From positions 12,343,001 to 12,407,000 of the forward strand of contig OU015567.1 in assembly GCA_907165135.1 (NCBI GenBank): a stretch of DNA of 64,000 bases, written 5' to 3'. Below are positions 23,023-35,346 of this stretch, piece after piece. The stretch comes from Oikopleura dioica. Its lineage: Eukaryota > Chordata > Appendicularia > Copelata > Oikopleuridae. The notes beneath the pieces were generated by a model that did not search any database, was not told the origin of the DNA, and saw only the letters and a list, made by a program, of their open reading frames with translations. The translations under genes were made by a program, and so were the position numbers. How positions within the stretch are numbered: position 1 is the first letter of the stretch; each line of letters starts with the position of its first letter.

Positions 23023-23694
23023 GGGTGCTCTTGTGGCACTTTCGTCATATTTGCCTCCTGTGGCACTGTCTCTCCTGTGGCACTTGCGCCTGTTGTGGTA
23101 TACCACAGGAAAGACAGTGCCACAAGAGGGACAGTGCCACAAGAGAGACATTTTCAAAAGCGTTCCCTATCAGATTTTCAAAATGATAATCTTCCTAGGG
23201 AATCCGCCGGCCAAGCTCCACGCGCGTGGCTCGCAGTTTTTAGTTTCTATTTTGCCGTTAGAACTTTTTCTGATTAAAATTTATTTTTCTACGTGGACGA
23301 AACTTTCCTTGACCTTTCATTGTCATTTCGTCAACTAATCATATCTCTTACTAACAGTGAGTTTTTCCGAAAATTTGGATTCTTGATATCAAGGATACAG
23401 AACTTATGCAACTGTTACATTGTAACATAACTCAATCGTCTATTGAAAGTTTAGTCCACCCAAAAAATTCATGCAAATCGAAAAAAGTTATCAAATGGAA
23501 AACAGCGAGGCGCGCACATGGAGATGGCTCGGTGGACTCCCTAAAATTATCATTTCCAGGATCTGATAGTTGAAAATGTCTCTCTTCTGGCACTGTCTCT
23601 CTTGTGGCACCGTCTCTCCTGTGGTATACCACAGCGGCCGCAAGTGCCACAGGAGAGAAAGTGCCACAAGAGAGACAGTGCCACAGGAGCACCC
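23023..23694. repeat. Large imperfect palindrome (foldback element) with nested hairpins
   Basis: Both ends read GGGTGCTC(T/C)TGTGGCACT inward. The two arms, about 23023-23320 and 23440-23694, are inverted copies with visible divergence; for example ATTTTCAA...TATCAGAT...AATGATAAT...TAGGGA(A/G)TCC...GCGCG is found in both. Each arm contains a smaller palindrome built on GTGGTATACCAC (23095-23106 and 23621-23632), flanked by (A/C)AGTGCCACA(A/G)GAG repeats. No target duplication was obvious at the ends. There is no protein-coding capacity. Consistent with a non-autonomous foldback transposon or a cruciform-forming repeat. Confidence 0.8.
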
Positions 23695-23751
23695 TTCCCG
23701 GAAATGTTATAGAACTCGCTTTCGTCAGACTCTCTCGTGCGCCTCTCGTCA

Positions 23752-23757
23752 TATAAA
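23752..23757 (+). promoter_or_regulatory. TATA box of the 120-aa orphan gene
   Basis: TATAAA, 53 bases upstream of ATG 23805 and about 58 bases from the end of the palindrome. Confidence 0.5.
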
Positions 23758-23804
23758 TACGTCTTTTCGTAAGTGAAAACAGCTCAGAACAAAACAACAA
23801 AATA

Positions 23805-24167
23805 ATGGCAAGAATTGCTATGATTTTTAACAACGTACATTCGCCCAAAATCCACAAAGCCAGGAAGGACCAAAAGAAACTAAACGAATGGGTCTGGCAA
23901 CGACAGGATTCCGCTTACTATATCTTCATGCCTGTAGCTGAAACGGACAGATTCATGCAGTGCTGCCACATCACCAAGACCGAGCACAAAGGAAAGAACA
24001 TCACTATCTTCGGAAGAAACCTCTTGCATGACATGAAAAACTGTACAACAACCTATGCCAACTGGCGAAAAGATATCCGAATTCCGGAGGACTCCGAGGT
24101 CTCAGTGACAACTTTTGTCGACAAACTTTCCGTGGCTGTATCCATTAGTAAAATTACTCTGCAATAA
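23805..24167 (+). CDS. Uncharacterised intron-less protein, 120 aa
   Basis: A single uninterrupted frame with a TATA box upstream and AATAAAA near 24256 downstream, so it reads as a complete small gene. The protein starts MARIAMIFNNVHSPKIHKAR, is basic and mixed in composition, with YYIFMPVAETDRFMQCC in the middle and VSVTTFVDKLSVAVSI near the end. No signal peptide, membrane helix or family motif is recognised. Minus-strand open frames over it are shadows. It sits immediately beside the palindromic element, which may have carried or created it. Confidence 0.55.
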   Translation: MARIAMIFNNVHSPKIHKARKDQKKLNEWVWQRQDSAYYIFMPVAETDRFMQCCHITKTEHKGKNITIFGRNLLHDMKNCTTTYANWRKDIRIPEDSEVSVTTFVDKLSVAVSISKITLQ

Positions 24168-24363
24168 TTCTTTCTTGCAACAATCATAGTTTCTGTTACC
24201 CAATTCTGCGAAAATTCTGTAAATGCTTCTATTTAGATTTCATTCACAATCAAATAAAAACCTTTTACTGAGGAACTTGTTTATTGAAGAGCATCGTTTT
24301 TGAACAGGTTGTTTAAAAGGTACAGGTAGCAGAAGTCAGTACTAAATTTCAATAAATATAAAG

Positions 24364-27300
24364 CTACAATCTCAATTGTTGCCAGGCTTGCGTCTGTGAC
24401 TGCATTGGGTTGTCAGCTTCTTGTCGGAGGAGAGCTTCTTGAGGGCCGATGATGGTGTCCGATCGGATCTTTGGATTCACAAGGTATTTTTCGTTAACAC
24501 GAAGTAAATCAGAGCCAGTCACGCTTTTATGAGTTCAGCAAGTTTTCCAAACAATAAGTAAAGTATATGCCGAGAATAAGTTATTGCAGTTACAGAACCA
24601 TTCCTGAGAAGCTCATGTCTTCTTTTAGCAATGTCGTCAACCGAAAGATAATTTTTCCAAATTCCGACGCCTCGGCTGCTGTGAGCGATTGGCGCGTCTA
24701 CTCCCTACAATTTAATTTTATTAAAGTTATGCAGTGGTCACGGAACTCATACCTGAAAGACCTTCAAAATTGCTTCATTAACATCTCTTTCCGTCCACTG
24801 CTGTTTCTCGACCCATTCGACTGCGTCAGAGTATTTAGCTAGAGTACGCAAACCGGAAGGATCTCTGTAGCTGAAGAATCTGAAAGCACCGCCAGTATGA
24901 TTAGCTCCTGCTCCGTAAGCGCCGCCGAACTCGCGAATTTCACGGAGAAGATATTTGGATCCCATCATTGCCGAAAGCACTCGCAGGGAGGCAACATCTG
25001 GATGAGAGTCGTGAACAGTTGAAATTGCTCGGGACACGAAATTGATCGGGAAACCAAGATTCCATGTAGATTTGCTCAATGATTCGAATGTTGCGGCTTC
25101 TGGAACAAGAGCTGCTTTTCCGGATCTACTGGCGTCAAAGAGTGAATCAAGTTTGCTCGTTTTGTCGGAATCAGAATGTACCAACGTCTTGAGATGTTTC
25201 GAGCTAAATATAGGATGTACGTGTATTCACATGATATTACCAAACAATAGCGTAAACTCAAAGAAGTTCTTTATCAAAAATAAAATTCATGACGCACAAT
25301 TCATCAATTTATCCATTTTCGTCAATGATAAAATATCAAATACGTAAATATATCTATTTAATTTGGATCGCAAATCTACGTTTTATGCCTATTGCAAATT
25401 CTCATGCTCAACTGTACCAAATTTTAGCATGAAGCTGTTTTAGCTCATTTGACAAGCTGTCGAAATCATTTTCTTCGACTGCTTTCTTCATCGTTTTGAT
25501 GGCTGTAAGACCAGACAAGGTCTCATTCAATTTGCCATACGCCGTTACATTCGAATGTGAATACTGCATTGAATACTGATGTCCGACACCAACAATGCCG
25601 CCATTTGCATTAGAGTATGCTTCGTTGAGGACAGTCTTGATGCGCTCTGGGTTGAAATCTGGTCCGTTTGCGTCCAGAAGAGTTTTGAAAATTGGAATGA
25701 TTTCGTCCAGTTTTTCATCAAGTCCGTAGGTGTAAAAGTCAAGTGTTGGTCTGGCAATATCAACATTATCACGGTCAGTAAGAATACCAGTTTTGACACT
25801 GAAGCCACCAGAAATCAAGTTCTAATCGATGATTTAAAAAATAGCTGCTCAAGAACATGAGTAGTATCTATTAAGATATATCTTTAAATCCCTTCCTGAG
25901 CGATTCCAATCTGTCTGTAATCGTATTCTCCTCGTCCAATTCTAGTTAAAACAGACTCATACAGTGGCAATAGCTCAATTTCCCTTTGAGACAAGCCATC
26001 GAGCTCAACCATTCCGCGCAAGTACGTCATTCCGGATCCTGAAGTCTGCAGCCAGTGAGTGTTTTCTCCCGTTTGGGATGGTACGAAAGAGGTCTTTTCT
26101 TGAGGAATGTCTGAAACTGACAGTGTCGGCAGACAGTCAACGTTCGGTGTGGCTAGCTGCTCTTCTTCAAGTTCCATTTCTAAGTCCAGTAACTCGAGTT
26201 TTTCCTTTTTCGACAATTTTGAGACTTTTTCTTCTGTAAGATCTTCTTCCATCTTTGTTTGAATATCTTCGTATTCTTTTTGTGCAATCATCTTGACCTT
26301 GTTAACGTGCTGATTTTTGAAAAACAAAGGTTCGATGAAGTCAATTAGGTATGAGGGATTCTTCGCGAGTTCTTCTTTCAGCCTTTTGACGTAAGATAAA
26401 GTTTCAAGGGAATCTTTCATATCCGCTCCGTGGAGAAGTCCCGGATGAACTCCGAATGTAAGATTTAATCCGAATTTCGGGGTCTGATGACGAGTGGAAA
26501 GCTCAATCTGGTGAAGAATCGCATCGATCCTGTCTTGTGGAAAGCCTTCCTGTTGGGCTCGTCGCAGTCCGGAAAATACTAGTTCATGAACAGCGTCAAG
26601 ATCCGCTTCCGCTACATCCTGAAGTCCTGCAGCGAAGATAGAGTCTTTTAAATACATCCAGAAGCCTGTTCCAGGAGAATACTCTGATCCGAGTCCCGAT
26701 TCAATCAGCTCTTTGTAAAGTGGGCTGCTCGGGCCATCGGAAAGAAGAGAGCCAAGAATCTGCCCGATGAAGTTCATCCATGTGTCATTCCGGTCGCAAA
26801 TGCCAAATCCTACTGCGGCCGTAGATTGCTTTGTTACGTCGTTTGCGGACTCATTCCAAGGCCCATACCAGGTCGTCTCTCGGGCACTGGGGAAGCTCGA
26901 TTCTTTGAGGATTTCCTTGGCGGGGGCACCTTTAGGGACTGAAGTAAGGGTCTTATTCATGTGGGCAGCGGTATCTTCGAGCACAACATCGCCAAAGGTG
27001 ATGATATGAGCATTGGCAGGACTAGAAATGTTTAAATTTTGGAAATTTTTGTTGCAATAACCTGTAGTGATCTGCGTGGAATTTCTTCAATTCTTCGTAT
27101 GTAAGCGATGGAATGGACATCGGTTCACCTCCAGAATTGTATTGATAGGTACCAGACGGACACATAGCGGCAATAAAACGGCGGAAAAATAGCTGATCAC
27201 GATCTGCCATTGCACCTTTCATTTCATTGAACACGACGCCTTTCAGAATAAGTTTTTCTGGATCATCAGATCCGTCATCTCCTTCGCCCAGCCGCCATGC

Positions 27301-27862
27301 CTCCTGATTAAAATCAATGTATCTATTTCACGGTCAAAATTTGCTGAAAATTGTTTCTCAAATAAAATTCTTATTTTGGCCAAAGTTCCTTAATTGAGGT
27401 TGGAAGACAGCGTCAAGATAAACGGCAAGAAGGTTTTGAAAGTCCTGCTCGTTTGACGTTTGAAATGGATACATCGTGTAATCGGTTCCAGTCATTGCAT
27501 TCATGAAGGAGTTAAGCGAGCGGTTGATCATTTTGAAAAATGGATCCCGGACGGGAAAGTTCTTTGATCCACACAGAACAAGGTGCTCTAAGTGAATTAA
27601 TCATAACATGCTCTAATTGTTCAAAATTACCTAGAATGTGGGCAACACCGTTGTCGGTAAAAGGAACGGTGCGGAAGCAAATGTTAAAGACTTTCTCCGT
27701 TTCGCCCTGTTTATCAATGTGCGTCCATTTGGCTTCACTTTCTTGGTGCAATCGCTCGGTAACTTTCAATTTCAAATCGTCTACTTCGAATTGGTTCACG
27801 ACATGGAATCCTTGAAGATTCGACGTCAGACGACGAGATAATGCCCGACCCGCCCTTAGCAT
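24364..27862 (-). CDS. PITRM1: Presequence protease, mitochondrial (M16C metalloprotease)
   Basis: PITRM1/PreP degrades cleaved mitochondrial targeting peptides in the matrix. The start [19 protein letters not shown] gives an arginine-rich presequence, and the ATG lies one base after GGCTGTTTTTAG. The inverted zinc motif is HILEH, formed across the first intron (CTA G joined to AG CAC), followed by [26 protein letters not shown] and TDYTMYPF. Later exons show [38 protein letters not shown], then [13 protein letters not shown] and [13 protein letters not shown] (R/Y catalytic pair region), ending about [16 protein letters not shown]. Exons fall roughly at 27600-27862, 27360-27580, 27025-27300, 25884-27000, 25403-25830, 24750-25200 and two short 3' exons. 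ECHDC3 lies 150 nt upstream on the same strand. Confidence 0.94.
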
Positions 27863-28011
27863 TCTAAAAACAGCCAAAGTCACACATTTTTTTTTTTGAA
27901 AAATGAAGAAATCGTCGATTTCTGATCAATTCAGAGTTCGATTATGAAAGTCATCGCACTCTTCTATGTCTCCAAATCAAAGAAATTCTGAACAGCGGAA
28001 AAAGTTAGGGC

Positions 28012-29043
28012 CTAGGGGTCTCGTTTTGCATTAGAATGGGTCCACTGCGGCTTTTTCTTCTCCATGAAAGAGTTGATTCCTATTTGTGTGTCCGCTAGTT
28101 GAAGATTCTCGTACATTGCGTTTTCCATCAAATCTGCGGCGCCTTGAATCGGTAGATCAACTTGGTCATAGAACTTTTGTTTTCCAAGTGCTTGGACGCT
28201 TCGAGAAGTGTTTTCAATTTTGTTGATCACATCTGAAAAGCGTCATGTATTTTATTATCGTAGTTATGTTCGAGATAAGCTCGATACACGACAATAAAAC
28301 GAACCTTCCACAGCAGCAACACACGCATCATAATCGCCGACTAATCGGGAAATCATTCCAGCTCGATACGCATCGCTTGCCTCCAGAAAATCTCCAGTAA
28401 CAAGTAAATCCATCGCAATCTTTCGAGGTACCGCGCGGGCAAGTTCAACCGCGGGTGAGTGGCAGTATAACCCGATGGTTTTTGCGCCGGGGACGCTGAA
28501 CTTGGCGTTTTCAGATGCAATCGTAATATCTTCAAAAAATCATTAAAAGTCGAAGACATGAGTAACTAATACCTGCTGCGATTGCAAGTTGAGCTCCAGC
28601 AGCAACAGCAAGCCCTGTAACTTGAGAAATCACAGGCACATCCACTCCCCTGATTTTCTTCATAACTTCTTTGCATGTTCCGAAAATCTCCTGATGAAGT
28701 TCGAAATTCTTAAGTTCCGCTACATTATGTCCCGGCGAGAAAATTTTAGGATGAGCTGATTTTATCACAATCGATCGGTAATCGCTGAAATCGTCACTAA
28801 AAAGTATTGACATAATAGTCAATAATATTTAGACAAAAATACCTGAACGCTTCGTTGAGCTCTCTAAAAGGATTTGGCTTGTTTATAGAGCTGAATGCTC
28901 ATTCTATTTTGCGATTATAATCCTTTCCTGAGCATATCGATTCCAAGGGCATTTCGGCCTTTTAGGTCCGCTAGCTCGATTATTTTTGTGTTTCCAGTGC
29001 GAGTTATGTTCAGTAGATTACGACAAGCAGATGTAACGCGCAT
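28012..29043 (-). CDS. ECHDC3: Enoyl-CoA hydratase domain-containing protein 3
   Basis: A mitochondrial crotonase-fold protein whose substrate is not established. The first exon begins MRVTSACRNLLNITRT, a presequence, followed by LADLKGRNALGIDML (the NPKKRNALS-like first strand). Next comes VIKSAHPKIFSPGHNVAEL, equivalent to VFSSGHDLKEL with the oxyanion-hole residues, then VPVISQVTGLAVAAGAQLA. Later exons give AVPRKI-type and SLGKATFY-like segments (ALGKQKFYDQ) and the end GINSFMEKKKPQWTH, as in ECHDC3. The start is taken at 29043; an in-frame ATG 39 bases upstream is possible. Introns are 45-60 nt. It precedes PITRM1 by 150 nt and may share its transcript. Confidence 0.9.
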
Positions 29044-29529
29044 TTCAATCAAATATCTTAACCCAAATTTAGTGTTCATAAAAGTAAAGGTACTGAAGTC
29101 TTCAGTCTGAAGATAGCAAAAGTTACTAAAGTAAGTTGAGTGCACTCGACCTACAATGCTGAGCGAGAAAATATGGTCCTAAAGTTTTCAGTTTTTTCGA
29201 ACTCCCAAATGTACTTTTGGAACATATTAGTAGGATGTATAAAACATCAAGACGTCCATTGAGAAATCCAGCCTCCCTGAATAAGACCGGAAGTGAAAAT
29301 TAACAAGAAATACTACTATTAATCTACCCTATCGATCGAAGATCTCCGTGTGAAGGCCTTTTTTAAGCTTGGAGGCCCAAAATGTTGGCGCAGACTTTCT
29401 AGCTCGAACCACTTCGTGCAGATTAGGATCACCAGCCGCCTGCTCGAGCGCATTCGGCGGAGCATAAAATTAAGCTTCAAAATCTACTATAAATTATACT
29501 CAATCGTCTTTCTTGAAAACAGAAAAAAC
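29044..29529. other. Divergent promoter region between ECHDC3 and zinc-finger gene
   Basis: About 490 bases between two divergent genes, with no supported exon. The plus-strand frame from 29350 leads into the zinc-finger start but its upstream part shows no coding character. Confidence 0.4.
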
Positions 29530-30800
29530 ATGACCCTAGATTTCAGCAACGTTAAATTGCCGAATAAAGAGAACATATCGCCAGAGATGAATATTGGTAA
29601 GACTTTCGAAATAATTAGTTGTTCCCTCGAATCATAATCGAACTCGCGAGTAAAAAAGCTGATGTTTTGTTGAAACTTTAAAATATTTCTCAAGTATATC
29701 CTTGTCTATTAGACAATATAAGCTTCTTTTGATTACGCCAGGAGCCGGAAAACTCGAACGTTAGATATTCACGTGTGAAAGTTCTCCAATAGAAAAAAGA
29801 GTAAAAGAAACATTACCAGAACGCAAAAGAATAATAAACAAGATATAACGATATCATTTTTAAAGTCGGAATCCTGAGAATTATCGCTCTGTTCTCACAA
29901 CACGGCCGAGTTAGTATTTTCAAATATTGATCAATCTACAGACTATTAGGACCTTTGTTTTCTGAAGAAACTTGTAGAGTAAAACTCTGTTTCAGATTTA
30001 TTCAAAATCGAGCCCATGGATTTGGACGTGGGGCCGCTGATCAAGCTCCCGAAGGGAATCGCTGAAGACATAAACGACCCAATTGATGTGCTCAAGATAG
30101 ACCCGCTATTCATGCCCAAACCGGACAAAGAAACAGAGCCAGTCGCGGAGAAGAAACCGCTGAATTTGTCCACCAAAGAAAATGAAAAATCAAGCTCAAA
30201 AGAAGAGCCAAAAAAGGCTGGAGAGAAGAAACTCAGTACTAGTTCTTCTCTTAGCTTGAAGTTCTACAAGTGCAAGTTCTGCTACAAAACCTTCACTTCA
30301 AAGGAAGATCAAATGGAACACTCTGCGAGAGCTCACTTGATATGTTCGGAGGTAATTAGCGATCTGTAAAGGCGAGTCTAATTGTATCTATAGTGCCCAA
30401 GAATGTTCGATTCTCGTGTCGGTTTGCGAATACACAAGGCCATCGGCCACGGACCCTTCAAATGCGAGCTCTGTCCAAAAACATTCAAGAGTTTCAAGCA
30501 ACGCGACGCACACCGCCGTGCCCATATGGACAAAGGACCCCTTATCTACTCCTGTCGAGACTGCGGAGAGAAATTTTCCACAGAAGAGGGAGTCATTTGC
30601 CACAAATCAATTTACCAAGGTATTTTCGAAACTCATGTTTCCTTATTAATAATATTTTAGGCTGCTGCGAGCACAGCAAAAAACTGCCTAAGCAAAACAA
30701 CTACCGAGATCGCCGAGCTCAACGAGTTGCGATCAGTACGCTCAGATCTGTGAAAATCATCTACCGCCTTCCCAATGACGCTAATTTACTCGTTGTGTAG
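29530..30800 (+). CDS. C2H2 zinc-finger protein (four fingers), 262 aa
   Basis: Exons 29530-29596, 29996-30351, 30394-30619 and 30661-30800 join in phase to 262 residues. The first intron is 399 nt, long for this region, and may be regulatory. After an acidic, K/S-rich N-terminal half (DVGPLIKLPKG, PLNLSTKENEKSSSKEE) come fingers YKCKFCYKTFTSKEDQMEHS, LICSECPRMFDSRVGL...H, FKCELCPKTFKSFKQRDAHR and SCRDCGEKFSTEEGVICH. The motif PLNLST resembles the PxDLS-type CtBP-binding motif, which would suggest a repressor, but this is a guess. The C-terminal 45 residues are basic. Probably a DNA-binding transcription factor; no orthologue assigned. Confidence 0.82.
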
Positions 30801-30909
30801 CTATTACTATATTTTACTGTACTGTAAGCCTGTGATCTCAAGCTAGAGGTCAATACTTCAAGCTATTCCCGCCATTTTGTAAAATGAAAATAAATTTTTT
30901 CAACTTATT

Positions 30910-33436
30910 TCAAGCTTCTATTTGTACAGGCACATTTTCCTGAATACTGGCAGGGATATGTTCAGGTCGAAATAATTGAGCTTCAGGAGAATTAATAGGT
31001 TCAATCTCAGGAAAAGACGCAGAAAGCAATTCAAGTGCTTCGTTTTTTCTTTCATCTTCTTTCCAACCGGAGGCAGTGGATGATAGGGGCAGGGCGAGCT
31101 CCTTTATTTGGTGGTCAGAGCAGAGCTTCAAGAGGGCATTAAATACAGTCAGATCTTCGGTCCGCTTCAAAACATTAACAATGGGCATAAGCAGCTGATG
31201 GATATTACGTTGCAGATTTTCTTCAAGCTTTGAATTCATCCAGGAAGAGACTAAATAGATCTTGAAACTTTATGTTCTTCAAAATTTCTTACCTTCTTTT
31301 TTCTGAAGCAATTCAAGAGCAAGGCTTATGACAGAAATAAGGCCCGTTAGCCCAACTTCCCCCGATTCGTAAACAGGAGGGCAGATAATATGTGACGAGT
31401 ATCGAGATAGAAAGAGGCCAACTCTTTTAGCTTCATTTTTCTCCAACACTGGCAGGAGCTGAACAAGAGCGGTAGAAACTGCCATTGAAAATATGCTCTT
31501 GACGTTTTCATCGTCGGTTAAAGATGGCTCTAACTTGAGGTCTGCTCCGAAAGCGACCGCGGAGAGAAGACAGGAAATCGGAAGGCCGCTCGTTTCGAAT
31601 TCAACCGGATACAGGTTGTTCACGGACTCGTTGGAGCAAAGTGCAAAAACGCCTCTTGGCAAACATGTTCTAATTTTGATTTAGCTTGCTTCTCCTTTAA
31701 CTGAAATACCTCGGTAAAGAACAAGTCGTAAGCCAAAATAAATCGTCGATTGAAATCGACTCCGTTGAGTCAGTGACTTTCGAACAGAGCGAAGACGACA
31801 AGGATCGGACGCCATAGGGGAAATTCATAAAATCGCGGCAGATGCTTTCATGAATGTCAAGAATAACACCTCCGAGTCTTTCAAACTCGCTGTATTCGAT
31901 CTTCTTTGTGTGGGATGCGACGATCTCCCAGAACCATTGATTGTCGAAGAACTCTTATCATTAGGTCAATAGTTATTTAACAAAATTGCGTTTCATGAAA
32001 TCGAGTATAGTCTATACTGTATAGACCTTCCCTATCAGTTCCGAAAGCTCGTCGAAAGCATGGAGAAGTCCCTTTTGGTTGTCCTTGTAAATTAAAGGTA
32101 GGAATTCAACCAGTTTGATGATGCAGTTCTTTTCAACTGCGCTTTCTATTCGTCGTTCAAATCTTTCCTCAAATGACTCGTAGATAAACTGAGTAAACGC
32201 AGACTGTCGCAAGGGTCAGTAATTTAAAAAATACTTGAATTAATCAGTTTAAATTAAAAGTTCTCCTTTGTAAACCCCGACATAAAGTGATTCCGGAAGA
32301 AATAATGCGAGTCGCACAAGACTGATTTTACTCGTCATAATCGCATTCGTGACGAAGTTAAAAGTCCGCTTTGGTGACAGAGCAGCAAGTTTGATCCCGA
32401 ATTCGTCGATAATATCGTTAGAGTTTTTCCGGAAGATGGCGGCTATTGGAACTTTGAATAAATAATCAGGAATTGGATCACCATCATGAAGAATTTTGTC
32501 CGCACTAATTGATTTCTAAGAACAAGTGGTTAAATACGCTGACCTTGGAAGCGGAATCTTTCGAGCTTCTTCAAGGGGTCCATTTAGAACTCGATCTTCT
32601 AGGATAGTTGCCAGCTTCTTGAGATTCTCTTCGTCTTTCACTCTTCCTGAAGTAATGATTTCGTGCAGCTCAACTACAGTTAGCAACGAAGAGTTTGACA
32701 CAACCACATCTTCCGACAGGCACTTGGAATCGACCGGTGCGAGGCCAAACTTAAATTGCTCCTCGTAGGTGAAGACATTCCCAGTTAGTGTTTGAAGCGT
32801 TCCGCATTGGAGAAACTTGATATACTCGCTCATATTTCCATCTTTCGTCAAGACGAACTAAAACTTCATCTCCAATTTATTTCTCTGGCTGAATTACTAC
32901 CTTAGCTGCAGACTGAGCAATAACAAAAAGATCTTCGTCAACATCCTTTCTTGGATAAACCGTTTTTCTATCTATCACAGCCTTCAACTTCCAACTTCGT
33001 AAATACGCCTTGAATCTATCAAGCGTTTCCAATAGCTCTGACTTCACATCTCCCTTGCTACCCCAACTGCATTCTTCTCGAAGAGATAGGGTCAGTTTTT
33101 CTTTCAGCTCCGTGGATATTTTGCCATTTTGATTAATCACAGACGGATCGAGAAGATGAAAAATTACAAGTCCAGCAGCACAAGGATAAAGCGTGTAAAA
33201 TCTCTCAAACAAACAGTAATTTTTCCCTTCTAAGAAGCCAATGCAAACTGACTTAAGGGTTATCAAAGAACTTCAAACTCATTTAAACGACGAAAAATTA
33301 ATAACCCTACACTAGAAGCCTCGCGAAACCGATTCTCAAACTTTTTTCATCGGAAATCTTCCTGAAACCCCCTACAAGTCCATCTCTTATAAGTAAATCT
33401 TTAACTTTCACTGACAACGTTTCCGTTGACTCCATT
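30910..33436 (-). CDS. Uncharacterised large helical protein
   Basis: A multi-exon gene with clear coding exons at 33307-33436 (MESTETLSVKVKDLLIRDGL), 32877-33266, about 32530-32851, 32290-32500, 32012-32212, 31690-31960, 31279-31680 and 30910-31239, ending VPVQIEA. Composition is that of a long helical-repeat protein: many L/E/K helices (LLETLDRFKAYLRSWKLKA, ALLKLCSDHQIKELALPL). There are no membrane segments, and no family that I can name. The ATG directly follows GCGTTCAG, as in trans-spliced genes, and PPIL6 ends 165 nt upstream on the same strand, so both may form an operon. Individual splice sites were not all resolved. Confidence 0.65.
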
Positions 33437-33600
33437 CTGAACGCACTTTTCTTATTTTTCCTGCTTAAAAAGATGGAAAGTGCCGTAGAAGAAGCATAAA
33501 TAAGACTTCTCCGCTTCAGTTTTATCATAGAACTTTTATGAAAAAATAATTTATTGATTACAAAAATATAATGTGTAGTGTAAAATAAATGGGAGTTCAG

Positions 33601-34654
33601 TTACAGAAGACCGGAAGCAGTAACAGTAATGGGCTCCGTAGGTCGTTCATTGACGGCTTCGGCCCGTTCGATCGTGTTGAGTGTTTGAGATCCGCGAATG
33701 ACGCGACCGAAAGCAACGTATTTCTTGTCCATGAAGGGAGTTGAGTTCAAAGTCATGTAAAACTGGGAGTTGTTCGTGTGCGGTCCTTGGTTCGCCATGC
33801 CCAGTATCCCTCTGATATCATGCTGAAAGAAAACTAAGTAAGAGTTTAATTTTCAGGCAAAAACCTTGACTGCGAAATTTTCATCGGCAAAGAACTTTTC
33901 ACTGTAGCTCGAATGTCCACCATCGCCTTTTCCCGCTTCTATATCTCCTCCCTGGATCCAGCCATTCGGAACTACTCTGTGGATTATTGAATTTTTGTAG
34001 CTTCTCTCTTCGCTAAAAATCGTCCGTAAGAGGGTTGAAAGGTGTTGAGTTCAAACCTTGTGCATAAATTTTTGAAGTTTTCGCAAGTTTTTGGAACAAT
34101 GTTGATGAATAATTCGACATCTACTTGGCCGATTTCTTTTTCGCCTTTTGAGAATTTGAGATAGCAGAATTCACGCTAAAACGGTTTCAGTAAAGAATGG
34201 AGGTTTGAAAATTACCTTGTTATCTTTTTTATACGTTTCAAGAGCTTGATTGGCGACCTGAGCATAGTCCGTCTCGTCAGACTCCTCGTAGTTGAATTTT
34301 TCTTCGCAAAAGCTGTAAAAGTACTGAATGTCCTCGTGGTACTCGTTATCGATAAGCACGCAGCATGTGTTTCGGTCGTCATCGTCCTGCCATAAGTGGT
34401 TCATGTTGTCGCGGTTTTCTTTGCGGAATTGACTCCATTGGTACTCGAAATACTCTTCTGTTTCTAGGGTGATCACCCCTTGCTCTGAGAAATGGATTAG
34501 TTTATCAAAAATATATTTTAAATGATCAGATAACTTGGTCTACATCTGCGAAAATCACTCATTTAGAACTTACTTGCTGCCCACTCTGCGGCGACCCGAT
34601 TTCGGTGAAAAATTCCGAGTCAATGATTCCGGCAACTTTTATCCTAGGCGCCAT
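33601..34654 (-). CDS. PPIL6: Cyclophilin-like protein 6
   Basis: PPIL6 is a divergent cyclophilin-fold protein linked to cilia in vertebrates. The first exon encodes MAPRIKVAGIIDSEFF. Then comes an N-terminal extension (EYFEYQWSQFRKENRDN, as in the family's FAWHQYLQEKKRELKN) and the cyclophilin domain: ELFINIVPKTCENFKNLC, NSIIHRVVPNGWIQGGDIEA, DENFAVKHDIRGILGMANQG, HTNNSQFYMTL and VAFGRVIRGSQTLNTIE. The canonical catalytic W of cyclophilin A is not evident, as in other PPIL6 proteins. Introns lie near 33825-33870, 34015-34060, 34177-34215 and 34485-34560. Confidence 0.93.
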
Positions 34655-35346
34655 TCTGAAGTGCCTTATTCTATGAAACTGCGCACATGCAAGAGAATAA
34701 ACAACACAAGAGCAAATGCTCTAGAAAAAAATAATATTCTGAAGAGTTTATTTGAATTTTTTCCCTGGAAGTTTGAAACACATGGCAAAGGAGTTTCTTT
34801 GAAGCTGTAAACGTTTATCAACTGATGTTTTCTTTGTTCAAAAACAATAAAATTTAGCTTTGATGAACTATTCAACACATAAAAAATTAAATGAACTGTA
34901 AGTCGGGCTGCTACGGGTACAAATAAGCATGAACGAAATCGAATATTTTGCTAATAGAGACAGCTCAAAAGCGTTTTTAAGGGATTTTGTCTTTGAAAAA
35001 GGGCCTTTACTATGAAATGTTGCTGCATTATGCAGCCTGCATACAGGTTTATACAATTTTTTTTGTTGAATCTCCTTGAAGAAAGAGGAAAAGGAGGGAA
35101 GATATTGCACTGTCTATCTCTCTCGGGATTTTTTTGGAAAATGGAAAAGAAAGATAAAGGAATTGTTGAGCTGAATGAAGATTCTTCGGTTTAGAAAGAA
35201 GAAATACCAGGATGAGCTAAACTAGTGTTGTTAGTAGTTGTCTGCGAATGCGACTGATCAGCAGAGCTCAATCATAAGCCTGAAGGTAGAAAATGAAATT
35301 GGAATCAACAACCCTTCACCAGCAAAATGGGCTTGAGCAACTAACT
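34655..35346. other. Intergenic between PPIL6 and STAT
   Basis: Promoter side of PPIL6 and 3' flank of STAT. Short frames on both strands have no domain or codon bias that I would trust. Nothing else is seen. Confidence 0.4.

Noticed and set aside
23432-23857. 141-codon minus frame over the palindrome
   Set aside because: It runs through the inverted repeat and antisense to the orphan gene, with low-complexity repeat translation.
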